Source: Acidobacteriota bacterium
GTDB taxonomy: Bacteria > Acidobacteriota > Terriglobia > Bryobacterales > Bryobacteraceae
DNA: 64,000 bases
Reading direction: 5' to 3'
Assembly (NCBI GenBank): GCA_003223115.1
Contig: QHXW01000152.1
Location: 1 to 64,000, forward strand
Shown here: positions 42,460 to 53,021 of the stretch, one piece after another
Layout of the letters: each line of letters begins with the position of its first letter
Numbering within the stretch: position 1 is the stretch's first letter
The notes under the pieces: model-generated
The model's database searches: none
What the model was told of the DNA's origin: nothing
Seen by the model: only the letters and a program-made list of their open reading frames with translations
Translations under genes and position numbers: made by a program

Positions 42460-44127
42460 ATGCGACTACTTATTTGCGGGATTTTTCTTGCATTCGGCCT
42501 CAGTGGCGAGGAGAACGTCGATCTTTTCGTGGTGAACCGCATCAAACATGAAGCTTTCGAGAATTCAAAAGTCATCGATAATGCTTTTTATCTCACCGAT
42601 GTTTACGGCCCGCGCTTAACCGGCTCCCCCGGTCTCCAAGCCGCTGGTGAGTGGGCCCTCAAGCAGCTTGGCCAATGGGGCCTGGCTGATGCGAAGCTCG
42701 AAAAATGGGGGCCGTTCGGGCGGAGCTGGTATTGCGTGCGTTTCAGCGCGCACATGAAGGAACCGCAGTACTCGCCCCTGATTGGATTCGCGCGGCCGTG
42801 GTCGCCCGGCACCAATGGTCCTCTATCCGGCGAACCGGTCCTGGCGCCGATCCGGACGGAAGCCGATATGGAAAAGTACAAGGGAAAGCTGAAAGGCAAA
42901 ATCGTGCTGCTCGAGGAGCCGCGACCCTCCGAGCCCGTCACCACGGTGCTCATGCGCCGCCTGTCTGATGTCGAGCTCGCGGCCGAGGCTTTGGCGCCGG
43001 ATCCCTCCCCGTCGTCGCCCTTCGCTTCACCGATTCCGCGGCGTGCTACGCAGGGCCCGGCTCCCTATCCGGGCTATATTCCCGGCAAGCCGTTTGACCG
43101 CGAGAAGGCACAGCATTGGCGTAATCGAGTGAACAAATTCTTGCGCGATGAAGGCGCATTGCTCACCCTGATTCCCGGGTATGGCACAGACGGCGGCACG
43201 ATATTCGCGACCGCGGCCGGTTCACGCGAATTGAAGGATGAAGTGCCGCCGCCTTCGGTCGCCCTGACACGTGAGCACTACGACCGCATCGGGCGCTTGC
43301 TGGAAAAGAAAACTCCCGTCACGCTCGAGTTCGATATCGACAACCGCATGGGCGATGTAGCCAAGGATTCGTTCAATGTCACGGCCGACATTCCGGGGGC
43401 CGGCAAAAAAGATGAGTTGGTGATGTTGGGAGGGCACCTGGATTCTTGGACCGGTGGCACTGGCGCCACGGACAACGCGGCAGGCTGCGCCGTCGCCCTG
43501 GAAGTTGTGCGCATCATCAAAACGCTGAAACTCGAGATGCCCCGCACCGTGCGTCTGGCCCTTTGGACCGGCGAAGAGCAGGGCCTGCTCGGCTCAAAGG
43601 CTTATGTCAAGGAACATTTCGCGGATCGCGAGACCATGACCTTGAAACCCGAACACCGCAAGCTCTCCGGCTATTTCAATCTGGATAACGGCACCGGCAA
43701 GATTCGTGGCGTTTACTTGCAAGGCAACGACATGATGCGGCCCATTTTTGAAAGCTGGCTCGCGCCTTTCAAGGATCTGGGCGCGTCGACAATCACCATC
43801 CGGAATACCAGCGGCACCGACCATCTATCATTCGACGCCGTTGGACTTCCCGGATTCCAGTTCATCCAGGACCCAGCCGAGTACTCGACACGCACGCATC
43901 ATTCCAACATGGATGTGTACGATCACCTGCTCGCGTCAGACCTGATGCAGGCCTCGGCAGTCATGGCTTCGATCGTTTACGATACAGCCACGAGGCTCGA
44001 GATGTTGCCGCGCAAGGAACTACCGAAACCGGAACCGAAGAAAAAGCCGGTCGAAAGCGGGAAAGAGAGCGAGAGCGGCCCCCAGCTCATAAGCGAGGCC
44101 GGGGGCTCCCGTAGTGCACAACGCTAG
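42460..44127 (+). CDS. Exported M28-family zinc aminopeptidase with PA-like insert
   Basis: A 555-residue exported peptidase. Start at ATG 42460, which gives a signal peptide (RLLICGIFLAFGLSG); the open frame upstream is not protein-like. The M28 zinc site is complete: GGHLDSW (His, Asp), GATDNAAG (bridging Asp), TGEEQGLLGS (catalytic Glu and zinc Glu), FNLDNG (Asp) and THHSNMD (His). A protease-associated-type region with GKIVLLEEP lies near residues 145-155. The C-terminal 35 residues are charged and low in complexity. A relic of a paralogue lies at 28560-28726. Confidence 0.9.
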   Translation: MRLLICGIFLAFGLSGEENVDLFVVNRIKHEAFENSKVIDNAFYLTDVYGPRLTGSPGLQAAGEWALKQLGQWGLADAKLEKWGPFGRSWYCVRFSAHMKEPQYSPLIGFARPWSPGTNGPLSGEPVLAPIRTEADMEKYKGKLKGKIVLLEEPRPSEPVTTVLMRRLSDVELAAEALAPDPSPSSPFASPIPRRATQGPAPYPGYIPGKPFDREKAQHWRNRVNKFLRDEGALLTLIPGYGTDGGTIFATAAGSRELKDEVPPPSVALTREHYDRIGRLLEKKTPVTLEFDIDNRMGDVAKDSFNVTADIPGAGKKDELVMLGGHLDSWTGGTGATDNAAGCAVALEVVRIIKTLKLEMPRTVRLALWTGEEQGLLGSKAYVKEHFADRETMTLKPEHRKLSGYFNLDNGTGKIRGVYLQGNDMMRPIFESWLAPFKDLGASTITIRNTSGTDHLSFDAVGLPGFQFIQDPAEYSTRTHHSNMDVYDHLLASDLMQASAVMASIVYDTATRLEMLPRKELPKPEPKKKPVESGKESESGPQLISEAGGSRSAQR

Positions 44128-44240
44128 TGCGGGCTCGGCGAGAGCGTGGCCTTCGCATCGCGCGTTTTCGGCAGCTCATTTATAATTTACGGTCAAAGTG
44201 GTACTCCGCGCAATGTCGGTATAGCCGTTTTCGTAGCGAG

Positions 44241-44279
44241 TTAACCAATTAACCAATCGTAATAGCCTTTAATAGCCTT
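44241..44279. repeat. Two adjacent perfect tandem duplications (8 bp and 10 bp)
   Basis: TTAACCAA occurs twice (44241-44248, 44249-44256). Four bases later, TAATAGCCTT occurs twice (44260-44269, 44270-44279). They lie in the spacer between the M28 peptidase and the LysR gene. Confidence 0.95.
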
Positions 44280-44383
44280 AGAGGGTTCGCCGGAGGTTAT
44301 GAGTTACAAGGTAGGTGATGAACCTGTAGCAGTGGACATTGGAGCGGCCTGACGAAGCCGTAGCTCACGAGCGCGTCGAATGC

Positions 44384-45280
44384 TTAACCTGCTACCGGCA
44401 CCGGTTGCTCCAGTAACAATTCGAGAAATGCCTGCGTCGCACGATTGAAGCGTTTGCGTTTGCGGTGCACAATCCCGATGGGACGCACCAGTTCCGGGGC
44501 ATGCAGTGAAATCGAAACCAACCGGCCCTGTGCAATCTCAGCCTGCATGGTCCGCGCCGGCAGAATGCTGATGCCTGAACCGAGCGCTACCGCCTCTTTG
44601 ATCATTTGAATATTGTCGAACTGCATGGCGAGGTGAATCTCGATTCCCTGTTCGCGAAAAAATCTGTCCAGCTCGCGGCGGATCATCAGGTCCTCGTCGA
44701 ACCCCACGTAATCCTGGCCGTTGAGGTCCGCCGGCAGCAGCACAGGTTTTCGCGCCAGAGGATGCCAGGGCGGAGAAGCCACCGTCATCTCCTCTTCACG
44801 CCAGGGAATTACAGCCAGGTCCTTCGATCCCGACGGATAGCTGACCAGACCAAGATCCGCCTGATCCGCGAGCACCGCTTCGTAAACTTTGTCCGGCCGC
44901 AAATAGTCGACGTGGAGCTGTGCGTTTGGAAAACGCGCGGTAAATTCCTCTTGCACACGCGACATCTCAGAAAGTCCGATGGAATAGATCGATGCCACGC
45001 GCAGGGCGCCTTCCACCAGGCCCTTCAAGTTCTCGAGCTGCACCTGAAATTGTTCTTCACGCCGCAGCACGTCCCGGCAAAAATCAAAAAGCAGCTTGCC
45101 GGCTTGTGTCGGCGCGAGCGGGCGCGTCGAGCGGTCGAATAATGTGAGACCCAACTGGCGCTCCAGTTCTTGAATTTGTTGACTTGCCGCTGACTGGCTG
45201 ATGCCATTCAGGCTAGCTCCCCGGCTGATGCTCTTCAATTGCGCTATGTCTTTGAAAAGTTTAGTGTTCTCGAACGTCAC
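44384..45280 (-). CDS. LysR-family transcriptional regulator
   Basis: A 298-residue LysR regulator. The N-terminal winged helix-turn-helix is at about residues 5-65 (GISQSAASQQIQELERQLGLTLFDRSTRPLAPTQAG), and the effector-binding domain follows from about 90. The closest textbook analogue by motif would be CysB/CysL-like regulators. It starts at GTG 45280. It is divergent from gltBD, the arrangement of GltC with gltAB in Bacillus, so it may control glutamate synthase. This role is inferred from position alone. A TTGACA on the minus strand (45314-45309) is a likely -35. Confidence 0.88.
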   Translation of the reverse strand: MTFENTKLFKDIAQLKSISRGASLNGISQSAASQQIQELERQLGLTLFDRSTRPLAPTQAGKLLFDFCRDVLRREEQFQVQLENLKGLVEGALRVASIYSIGLSEMSRVQEEFTARFPNAQLHVDYLRPDKVYEAVLADQADLGLVSYPSGSKDLAVIPWREEEMTVASPPWHPLARKPVLLPADLNGQDYVGFDEDLMIRRELDRFFREQGIEIHLAMQFDNIQMIKEAVALGSGISILPARTMQAEIAQGRLVSISLHAPELVRPIGIVHRKRKRFNRATQAFLELLLEQPVPVAG

Positions 45281-45338
45281 ATGTTTAGATTATCATAAGT
45301 GTTTCTAATGTCAACTTCGGGATAAGTTTCTATTGCCT

Positions 45339-45344
45339 TATAAT
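45339..45344 (+). promoter_or_regulatory. Candidate -10 element of gltBD
   Basis: A perfect TATAAT, 46 bp before the gltB ATG. The -35 region at the expected distance (TTCGGG) is poor, consistent with a promoter that needs an activator such as the divergent LysR protein. Confidence 0.4.
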
Positions 45345-45389
45345 TCATCTGTTGGTATATTTATTCAAACTCCCAGTGGAGCTGACCCC

Positions 45390-48300
45390 ATGATTGACCC
45401 CACACCGCGTAGCGGTCTACCTGCACCTCAAGGGCTTTACGACCCCGCGAATGAGCGCGATTCCTGCGGCATCGGTTTCGTAGCCAACATCAAAGGCCAG
45501 AAATCGCACGAGATCATTCTCAAAGGCATACAAGTTCTCATCAACCTGACGCACCGCGGCGCATGCGGCTGCGATCCGGAAACCGGAGACGGCGCAGGCG
45601 TGCTCATCCAAATTCCGCACAAGTTTTTTGCGCGTGAATGCGCCAAAATCGGTTTCACAATTCCGGAACCGGGAGAATACGGCGTGGGCATGGTCTTCCT
45701 GCCGGTGGAGAAGCACCTGCGGCTGCAATGCGAAGTCATTCTCGAGCGCATCGCCCGGGAAGAGGGTTTGACGGTTCTGGGTTGGCGCGATACGCCGATC
45801 GATGGTTCCGCTATCGGCCGCGTGGCACGCAACTCGCAGCCTTACATCGAGCAGATCTTCATCCGCCGCGCGGCGCAGATGAGCGAGGACGCGCTCGAGC
45901 GCAAGCTGTACGTGATCCGCAAGCGGGCCGAAATCGAAATTTCGAACTCCGATATTCCCGACAAAGATTTCTTCTACGTGCCGTCGCTGTCGTGCCGCAC
46001 CATCGTGTACAAGGGCCTGTTGCTGGCGCCGCAGATTCCCAAGTTCTACGAGGAGCTTTCTGATCCCGATGTGATGAGCGCGCTCTGCCTGGTGCACCAG
46101 CGCTTTTCCACTAATACGTTTCCGAGTTGGCCGCTGGCGCATCCGTACCGCTACATTGCGCACAACGGCGAGATCAACACGCTCAAGGGCAACGTGAACT
46201 GGATGTACGCGCGCCAGTCGATCCTGTCCTCACCGCTGTTCGGCGAAGACATCAAGAAGCTGTTTCCCATTGTGACGCCGGGCGGCAGTGACTCGGCCAC
46301 TTTCGACAACGTCCTCGAGCTGCTCTACCTCGCCGGCCGTGAAATTCCGCATGCCATGGCCATACTGATCCCAGAAGCCTGGGCTTCGAACGAGCACATG
46401 AACCCAGAAAAGAAGGCGTTCTACGAATATCACGCCTCTCTCATGGAACCGTGGGACGGGCCCGCGGCCATTGCCTTTACCGACGGCCTTGTGATCGGCG
46501 CAACGCTCGACCGTAATGGTCTGCGTCCCGCCCGCTATCTGGTGACGCATGACGACCTGGTGGTCATGGCGTCTGAAACCGGCGTGCTGCCCATCAAGCC
46601 GGAGGACGTTCGCATGAAAGGCCGGTTGCAGCCGGGAAAGATGTTCCTGGTGGACACGGTGGCGGGCGAAATTGTCCCGGACAAAGAACTCAAGCGGCGC
46701 CTCTACACCCGCCGCCCCTACACGCAGTGGCTCAAGGAAAATCAGATCCATTTGAAAGACTTGCCCGAGCCGCCGCGCGTCTATGGCTACGATCCCGAAA
46801 GCATCCTGATGCGGCAGCGGGCTTTCGGATATACCGATGAAGACCTGCGCATCCTGATGGCTCCCATGGCGGCCAAGGGCGAAGAGCCGGTAGGTTCAAT
46901 GGGGATCGACACGCCGCTGGCCTGTCTATCTGATAAGCCGCAGCCGCTGTTCAATTACTTCAAGCAGCTTTTCGCTCAGGTCACTAACCCGCCCATCGAT
47001 CCCATTCGCGAAGAGATGGTGATGTCACTCATCAGCTACATCGGCACGGAGCGCAACATCCTCGACGAAACCCCCGAGCACTGCCACACTTTGCGCTTGC
47101 CGGATCCCATCCTGACCAATCGTGATCTCGAGCGGTTGCGCCGCGTCTCGCAGGGAGATCTGCTCTGCACCACTCTGCCCGCGCTATTTCGCGCCGAAGG
47201 CGGAGAGAAAGAACTCGAGCGTTCGCTCGACGGTCTCTGCCGGCGTGCATCGCTGGCCATCAAGAATGGCTACAGCATGATCATCCTGTCGGACCGGGGC
47301 ATCGATGATCAGTACGCGCCCATTCCGAGTTTGCTGGCTCTCACGGCGGTGCACAACCACTTGATCCGTGAAAAGACGCGGACGCAGGTAGCGCTGATGA
47401 TCGAGTCCGGCGAGCCCCGCGAAGTGATGCATTTCTGCCTGCTCATCGGCTACGGCGCTAGCGCCGTGAATCCCTACCTGGCGATTGAAACGCTCGAAGA
47501 CATGGCCAACAAAGGTTTACTGCCGGAAGGCGTGACCTTCGAAAAAGCGCTCAAGAATTACACCAAGTCCATCAATAAAGGGCTGCTCAAGGTTGCCTCC
47601 AAGATGGGCATCTCGACGCTTCAGAGTTACCGCGGCGCCCAAGTGTTTGAAGCCATTGGATTGAACAAGGCGCTGGTCGACAAATATTTCACCGGCACGG
47701 CTTCCCGTATAGAAGGCGTCGGCCTGGATGTGCTGGCGGAAGAGGCGCGGCGGAAACACGAACACGCTGTCCGGCCGGTGACGGAATTCGAACCTGAGCT
47801 GGCGGTCGGAGGAAATTACCAGTACCGCGTGCGAGGCGAATACCACCTGTTCAATCCGCTCACGGTTGCCAAGCTGCAGCATGCCGTACAGCAGTCCAGT
47901 TTCCAGACGTTCCAGGAATACGCCGAGCTGATTGATAAACAAAACAAGCAGCTCTGCACGCTTCGCGGGTTGATGGAGTTCAAGAAAGGGACTCCGGTGC
48001 CGCTCGATGAAGTCGAGTCCCCCAAAGATATTGTCAAACGTTTCGCCACCGGCGCCATGTCGTTCGGCTCCATCAGCAAAGAGACTCACGAAACGCTAGC
48101 TATAGCCATGAACCGTATTGGCGGCAAATCGAATACCGGCGAAGGCGGTGAAGACGAAGCGCGCTTTCAACGAGACCCGAACGGCGACTCGCGGCGCAGC
48201 GCGATCAAGCAGGTGGCCTCCGCGCGCTTTGGCGTGACGACGAACTACCTGGTCAACGCCGATGAGTTGCAGATCAAGATGGCGCAGGGAGCCAAGCCCG

Positions 48301-49985
48301 GTGAAGGCGGCCAGCTTCCCGGCCACAAAGTGGACGAAGTGATCGCGCGCGTGCGCCACTCCATTCCCGGCGTAGGTCTGATTTCACCGCCGCCGCATCA
48401 TGACATCTATTCAATCGAAGACCTGGCGCAGTTGATTTACGACTTGAAGAACGCCAGCCCGAAAGCGCGTATCGCAGTGAAGCTCGTGGCCGAGGTCGGC
48501 GTGGGCACGGTCGCGGCAGGCGTAGCCAAAGCGCATGCCGATGTGGTGCTCATCAGCGGACATGACGGCGGCACGGGCGCGTCTCCGCTGACATCCTTAC
48601 AACACTCCGGTATTCCCTGGGAACTGGGCCTGGCCGAAACGCAGCAGGTGTTGGTGCTTAACGATTTGCGCAGCCGCATTACCGTTCAGACTGACGGCAA
48701 GCTACAGACCGGCCGCGACGTGGCCATCGCCGCACTGCTTGGCGCCGAGGAATTCGGCTTCTCGACCGCACCTCTGGTGGCGCTGGGTTGCATCATGATG
48801 CGCAAGTGTCATCTGAATACCTGCCCCGTCGGCATCGCCACCCAGGATCCTGAGCTCCGGAAAAAATTTCAGGGCCAGCCCGAGCACGCCATCAATTTCT
48901 TCTTCTTCATCGCGGAACAATTGCGCCAAGTCATGGCCCAGTTGGGCTTTCGCTGTATGAGCGAAATGATTGGTCGCGTGGACATGCTGGACATGCGAGC
49001 GGCTCTCGACCACTGGAAGGCCAGAGGTCTGGATTACTCTTCAATTCTCTATAACCCGCCTGTGCCGGAACGCATTGGGCGGCGCTGCACCGTGCCGCAG
49101 GACCATGGTCTGCAGAATGCTCTCGACCACACGTTGATTGATCTGGCGCGCGAGGCGCTCGACAACCAGACGCCGGTCGAAATCAAGCTGCCTATCCACA
49201 ACGTACACCGCACGGTGGGTACAATGCTCTCGGGCGAAGTGGCACGTCGCTATGGCTCCGGGGGACTGCCGGAAGACACGATCCGCTGTGCATTCACCGG
49301 CTCCGCCGGTCAGAGCTTCGGGGCTTTTCTGGCAAAAGGCGTCACGCTGGTGCTCGAAGGCGACGCCAACGATTACACCGGCAAGGGACTTTCGGGCGGC
49401 AAGTTAGTCGTATTCCCGCCGCACACTTCGACATTTCTGCCGGAGCAGAATATTCTGATCGGCAACGTGGTTTTGTACGGTGCTACCAGCGGCGAAGCTT
49501 ATTTCAACGGCGTCGCCGGCGAGCGCTTCGCGGTGCGCAATTCAGGCGCGACGGCGGTAGTCGAAGGCGTGGGCGATCATGGCTGCGAGTACATGACCAG
49601 GGGTCTTGTGGTGGTGCTGGGCAAGACCGGGCGCAACTTTGCCGCGGGCATGAGCGGCGGCATTGCCTACGTGCTCGACGATAAAGGCGATTTCTGGGAG
49701 AAGCGGGTGAATCCCGCGGGCGTCGACCTCGAACCGGTGATCGACACCGCAGACATCGAACTGCTGCGGAACCTGATCGCAAAGCATTTCGAATACACCG
49801 GCAGCCCGCGAGCGGAATGGACCCTTGAGAACTGGAGCCAGATGCTGCCTAGGTTCTTGAAAATTTTCCCGCACGAATTCAAGCGCGTGCTGGGGATCAA
49901 ACGAGAAGTGAAAAGTCAGGAGTCAGACTTCAAGGCCGTACCTCTAACGCAAACCACCGCCCCAGGGGTTCTTCGTCATGGGTAA
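45390..49985 (+). CDS. gltB: Glutamate synthase (NADPH) large subunit
   Basis: GltB releases ammonia from glutamine and uses it to make glutamate from 2-oxoglutarate. I start at ATG 45390 (1531 residues), with GGAG 10 bp upstream; an upstream TTG at 45333 overlaps the -10 box. The glutaminase nucleophile is Cys26 in ERDSCGIGF, after a 25-residue propeptide to be removed. The 2-oxoglutarate/FMN domain is seen with [10 protein letters not shown] and [14 protein letters not shown], and the 3Fe-4S cysteines in [19 protein letters not shown]. The C-terminal GXGXG-type beta helix holds [12 protein letters not shown]. It overlaps gltD by eight bases. Confidence 0.96.
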   Translation: MIDPTPRSGLPAPQGLYDPANERDSCGIGFVANIKGQKSHEIILKGIQVLINLTHRGACGCDPETGDGAGVLIQIPHKFFARECAKIGFTIPEPGEYGVGMVFLPVEKHLRLQCEVILERIAREEGLTVLGWRDTPIDGSAIGRVARNSQPYIEQIFIRRAAQMSEDALERKLYVIRKRAEIEISNSDIPDKDFFYVPSLSCRTIVYKGLLLAPQIPKFYEELSDPDVMSALCLVHQRFSTNTFPSWPLAHPYRYIAHNGEINTLKGNVNWMYARQSILSSPLFGEDIKKLFPIVTPGGSDSATFDNVLELLYLAGREIPHAMAILIPEAWASNEHMNPEKKAFYEYHASLMEPWDGPAAIAFTDGLVIGATLDRNGLRPARYLVTHDDLVVMASETGVLPIKPEDVRMKGRLQPGKMFLVDTVAGEIVPDKELKRRLYTRRPYTQWLKENQIHLKDLPEPPRVYGYDPESILMRQRAFGYTDEDLRILMAPMAAKGEEPVGSMGIDTPLACLSDKPQPLFNYFKQLFAQVTNPPIDPIREEMVMSLISYIGTERNILDETPEHCHTLRLPDPILTNRDLERLRRVSQGDLLCTTLPALFRAEGGEKELERSLDGLCRRASLAIKNGYSMIILSDRGIDDQYAPIPSLLALTAVHNHLIREKTRTQVALMIESGEPREVMHFCLLIGYGASAVNPYLAIETLEDMANKGLLPEGVTFEKALKNYTKSINKGLLKVASKMGISTLQSYRGAQVFEAIGLNKALVDKYFTGTASRIEGVGLDVLAEEARRKHEHAVRPVTEFEPELAVGGNYQYRVRGEYHLFNPLTVAKLQHAVQQSSFQTFQEYAELIDKQNKQLCTLRGLMEFKKGTPVPLDEVESPKDIVKRFATGAMSFGSISKETHETLAIAMNRIGGKSNTGEGGEDEARFQRDPNGDSRRSAIKQVASARFGVTTNYLVNADELQIKMAQGAKPGEGGQLPGHKVDEVIARVRHSIPGVGLISPPPHHDIYSIEDLAQLIYDLKNASPKARIAVKLVAEVGVGTVAAGVAKAHADVVLISGHDGGTGASPLTSLQHSGIPWELGLAETQQVLVLNDLRSRITVQTDGKLQTGRDVAIAALLGAEEFGFSTAPLVALGCIMMRKCHLNTCPVGIATQDPELRKKFQGQPEHAINFFFFIAEQLRQVMAQLGFRCMSEMIGRVDMLDMRAALDHWKARGLDYSSILYNPPVPERIGRRCTVPQDHGLQNALDHTLIDLAREALDNQTPVEIKLPIHNVHRTVGTMLSGEVARRYGSGGLPEDTIRCAFTGSAGQSFGAFLAKGVTLVLEGDANDYTGKGLSGGKLVVFPPHTSTFLPEQNILIGNVVLYGATSGEAYFNGVAGERFAVRNSGATAVVEGVGDHGCEYMTRGLVVVLGKTGRNFAAGMSGGIAYVLDDKGDFWEKRVNPAGVDLEPVIDTADIELLRNLIAKHFEYTGSPRAEWTLENWSQMLPRFLKIFPHEFKRVLGIKREVKSQESDFKAVPLTQTTAPGVLRHG

Positions 49986-51393
49986 AGACACCGGTTTCAT
50001 GGAATACACGCGGGAAATGCCGCAGCGGCGTCCCGTCACCGAGCGGATCAACGACTGGTTCGAGATCTATCTTGATTTCGCCGAGGACAAGATCCGCACC
50101 CAGGGTGCGCGCTGCATGGATTGCGGTGTACCGTTCTGCCACACCGGCTGTCCAGTCAGCAATATCATCCCAGACTGGAACGACCTGATCTACCGCAATC
50201 GCTGGCGCGAAGCCATCCGCGTGCTGCACTCGACCAACAACTTTCCCGAATTTACCGGGCGCATCTGCCCCGCCCCGTGCGAAGCTTCCTGCGTATTGGG
50301 CATCAACGAGCCGCCCGTGACGATCAAGCAGATTGAAAAAACAATCGTCGAACGGGCATTTCAAGAGGGCTGGATCCGGCCAGAACCGCCGCAGTTGCGC
50401 ACCGGAAAGCGCGTGGCCGTCATCGGTTCAGGACCAGCGGGGTTGGCCGCGGGCCAGCAGCTCTGCCGCGCCGGCCATTGGGTCACCGTCTTCGAGAAAA
50501 GCGATCGCATCGGCGGCCTGCTACGCTACGGAATTCCCAACTTCAAAATGGAGAAGCACCTCGTCGATCGGCGTCTCGAACAGATGATGGCCGAAGGTGT
50601 GGAGTTCCGGCCCAATTCGCATGTGGGACATAACGTGCCCACCGAAGATCTGCGCAAAGATTTCGACGCAATCCTGCTTGCGGGCGGCGCCGAGCAGCCA
50701 CGCGATTTAGGTGTTCCCGGCCGCGAACTCAAGGGCATCCATTACGCCATGGAGTTCCTGCCGCAACAGAACAAAGTCTGCGAGGGCGACACCGTCCCGA
50801 ACCAGATCCTGGCCAACGGTAAACGCGTGGTCATTATCGGCGGCGGCGACACGGGCGCGGACTGCCTGGGAACCGTTCATCGCCAAAAACCGATTTCCGT
50901 GCATCAGTTCGAGCTTTTACCCATGCCGCCGAAGGAACGCTCGCAGTCGACGCCGTGGCCGCTTTGGCCCATGCAGTTGCGCATCGAGGGTGCGCACGAA
51001 GAGGGCGGCGTACGGGAGTGGAGTGTCGCGACCGCAGGATTCACCGGCGATGAAAACAGTAATGTGAAACAGCTTCACGGCCTGAGCGTGGGCCCGCCCT
51101 CGAAATTCGAACCAATTCCAGGTACCGAATTCGCCATGGATGTGGATCTGGTTCTTCTTGCGATGGGCTTTCTCGGCCCGGTTCGAGGCGGCATGATTGA
51201 GCAGTTGGGTGTGACGCTTGACCCGCGCGGCAACGTCGCAACCAATCAGGACTACATGTCAAGCGTGCCTGGGGTGTTTGTTGCCGGCGACATGCGCCGC
51301 GGACAATCACTGGTGGTATGGGCGATCAGCGAAGGCCGCAAAGCTGCTCGCGGCGTGGATCAATACCTGATGGGCGAAACCAAGTTGCCCTAG
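49978..51393 (+). CDS. gltD: Glutamate synthase (NADPH) small subunit
   Basis: GltD passes electrons from NADPH through FAD and 4Fe-4S clusters to GltB. The 471-residue protein carries the two N-terminal cysteine clusters ([17 protein letters not shown] and [14 protein letters not shown]), the FAD motif [17 protein letters not shown] (about residues 146-162) and the NADPH motif [16 protein letters not shown] (about 283-298). The C-terminal FAD signature is [18 protein letters not shown]. The start lies inside gltB, in another frame, with an eight-base overlap. It is convergent with the amine oxidase gene, with a 36-bp spacer. Confidence 0.96.
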   Translation: MGKDTGFMEYTREMPQRRPVTERINDWFEIYLDFAEDKIRTQGARCMDCGVPFCHTGCPVSNIIPDWNDLIYRNRWREAIRVLHSTNNFPEFTGRICPAPCEASCVLGINEPPVTIKQIEKTIVERAFQEGWIRPEPPQLRTGKRVAVIGSGPAGLAAGQQLCRAGHWVTVFEKSDRIGGLLRYGIPNFKMEKHLVDRRLEQMMAEGVEFRPNSHVGHNVPTEDLRKDFDAILLAGGAEQPRDLGVPGRELKGIHYAMEFLPQQNKVCEGDTVPNQILANGKRVVIIGGGDTGADCLGTVHRQKPISVHQFELLPMPPKERSQSTPWPLWPMQLRIEGAHEEGGVREWSVATAGFTGDENSNVKQLHGLSVGPPSKFEPIPGTEFAMDVDLVLLAMGFLGPVRGGMIEQLGVTLDPRGNVATNQDYMSSVPGVFVAGDMRRGQSLVVWAISEGRKAARGVDQYLMGETKLP

Positions 51394-51429
51394 ACTAGGG
51401 CTCCAGCCCATATCGTTCAATATCCAGGC

Positions 51430-52869
51430 TTAAGCTTTGTCGATTTCGTCCGCCGCGCGGTTTGCGGATTCTAGCGCCGCTTCCTGACCCCATGTCATGT
51501 GGGCTGCATAAGCGCCGGCAAAATGAACCCGGCCGGTCGGTACCTGCACTTCGGGCCAAAACTTCGTGAGCTGTCCGGGCACATAGGTTGTCCGCTCGCA
51601 TGCCGATGCCCATGGATCATTGGCCCAACTGTGCACCAGGGCGTGCTCGATGTCGGCCGATTTCCCGGGATATAGCTTGTGAAATGCCCCGAGCGCCGCT
51701 TCGGCGGACGTTCCGGGCTCAGCCCCGCCCACGAGAATGCCGCGCGGTGTGGTCACTTCTTCGGCCATGCTCCATAATTCCATCAATCTCGGATTCGGCG
51801 GCTCCCAGTTGGGACTCACGCCATCCGTCTTCCAGAAACGCGTGCGAGACTGGAAGACCACGCGCGTCCGGGTGTAGTACGGCATCTCCCGGATCACGAA
51901 CTGCTTCGCCTCAGACCACGAAGGAGTCACCGGCATCTGGCGCAGCATTACCAGTGAGATGCAGCTCACCAGATGGTCGGCATCCATCTTCTTGTCCTCA
52001 CCAAACTCACGGTACCGCACTCTCACGCCGCTCGCGCCGTGCTCGATACCAGTTACCGGGCAGCCCAGCTGCACGCGCTGGCCCAGACGCGAAGCGAATG
52101 CATCGGTCATGCGCTGGTTGCCGCCCTGAATACGAAACAGTTTTTTGCTGACCAGATCCGTGCCGCGCAATTTCTTGATGGCCGCACTCCACACTGTCTG
52201 AAGCGCAGAACCGGTGCCTCCGAAGAAACCCAGCGCAGCGGCAGAAGCTCCGTCTCTTTTGAGCAGGTCGCTCACCGACATCTGGTCCAGATCTTTCAGT
52301 CCCGGCTGGAACGGCTCATACTCGTTCTCAATTTTGTCCACGTAGCGCTGCATGTAGAGCAACGACAGTTCCCACCACGGACGTTCGGCCAGAAAATCGA
52401 TCTCGCGCTGGTTGAACGCCAACTGGGCGAGTACGATCCGGCTGTGGAGGTCGTCCTCGGTGTACAGCTTTCCGCCGATGAAGCGCACCAGATGGTCGCG
52501 GCGCGGATAGGCGACTGCGGTGAGTTCGAACTCATGCAGATAGCGCCAGTAGGTGTTGTAACCCGGATAGTAAAAGTGCTCGGCGCCGACGTCGGCATAG
52601 AGGCCGTCGGCCAGGGGATCGTGGATGGTGCGCACGTGCCCGCCCGCTCTACCGCCGGCCTCGAGCACAACCACATCGTGGCCGCGCTTCGTCAGCTCGT
52701 AAGCGCACGAGAGGCCCGCGATGCCGGCGCCTGCCACAATCACCATCTTTTTCGCACCTGCCGCCTGAGCAGGCGCAAGGACCTGGGATTGGAGCGCTCG
52801 GCCGGCGGTCAACGCAGCCGCGCCCAGCTTCAACATGTCACGACGATTCACAGAAGTCACGATCCACAT
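51430..52869 (-). CDS. Flavin-containing amine oxidase with twin-arginine-like signal
   Basis: A 479-residue FAD-dependent amine oxidase. The N-terminus NRRDMLKLGAAALTAG matches a twin-arginine signal (RR followed by a hydrophobic stretch and AQAAGA), so it is probably exported folded through Tat. The FAD-binding motif is VIVAGAGIAGLSCAYELTKRGHDVVVLEAGGRAGGHV (about residues 43-79). The C-terminal GRVHFAGAYAAHMTWGQEAALESA is the family second FAD motif. It resembles monoamine oxidase/L-amino-acid oxidase; the substrate is unknown. Confidence 0.85.
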   Translation of the reverse strand: MWIVTSVNRRDMLKLGAAALTAGRALQSQVLAPAQAAGAKKMVIVAGAGIAGLSCAYELTKRGHDVVVLEAGGRAGGHVRTIHDPLADGLYADVGAEHFYYPGYNTYWRYLHEFELTAVAYPRRDHLVRFIGGKLYTEDDLHSRIVLAQLAFNQREIDFLAERPWWELSLLYMQRYVDKIENEYEPFQPGLKDLDQMSVSDLLKRDGASAAALGFFGGTGSALQTVWSAAIKKLRGTDLVSKKLFRIQGGNQRMTDAFASRLGQRVQLGCPVTGIEHGASGVRVRYREFGEDKKMDADHLVSCISLVMLRQMPVTPSWSEAKQFVIREMPYYTRTRVVFQSRTRFWKTDGVSPNWEPPNPRLMELWSMAEEVTTPRGILVGGAEPGTSAEAALGAFHKLYPGKSADIEHALVHSWANDPWASACERTTYVPGQLTKFWPEVQVPTGRVHFAGAYAAHMTWGQEAALESANRAADEIDKA

Positions 52870-53021
52870 AGCATACGCCCTTCTGACCTGATGCCGCTGT
52901 CTTCAGTGGTTTCAGCATCCGGTTCTTAGCGTGTCATGTCTGGGGACCCCTTTCAAAGTGCGGAATAACCTGCTGGTGCGAATCGATTGCTAACTAATGG
53001 GACTACTTGTTCCGCGCCTGA

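Noticed and set aside
45417-46163. Minus-strand open frame of 248 codons opposite gltB
   Set aside because: Shadow of gltB; no ribosome binding site or recognisable domain.
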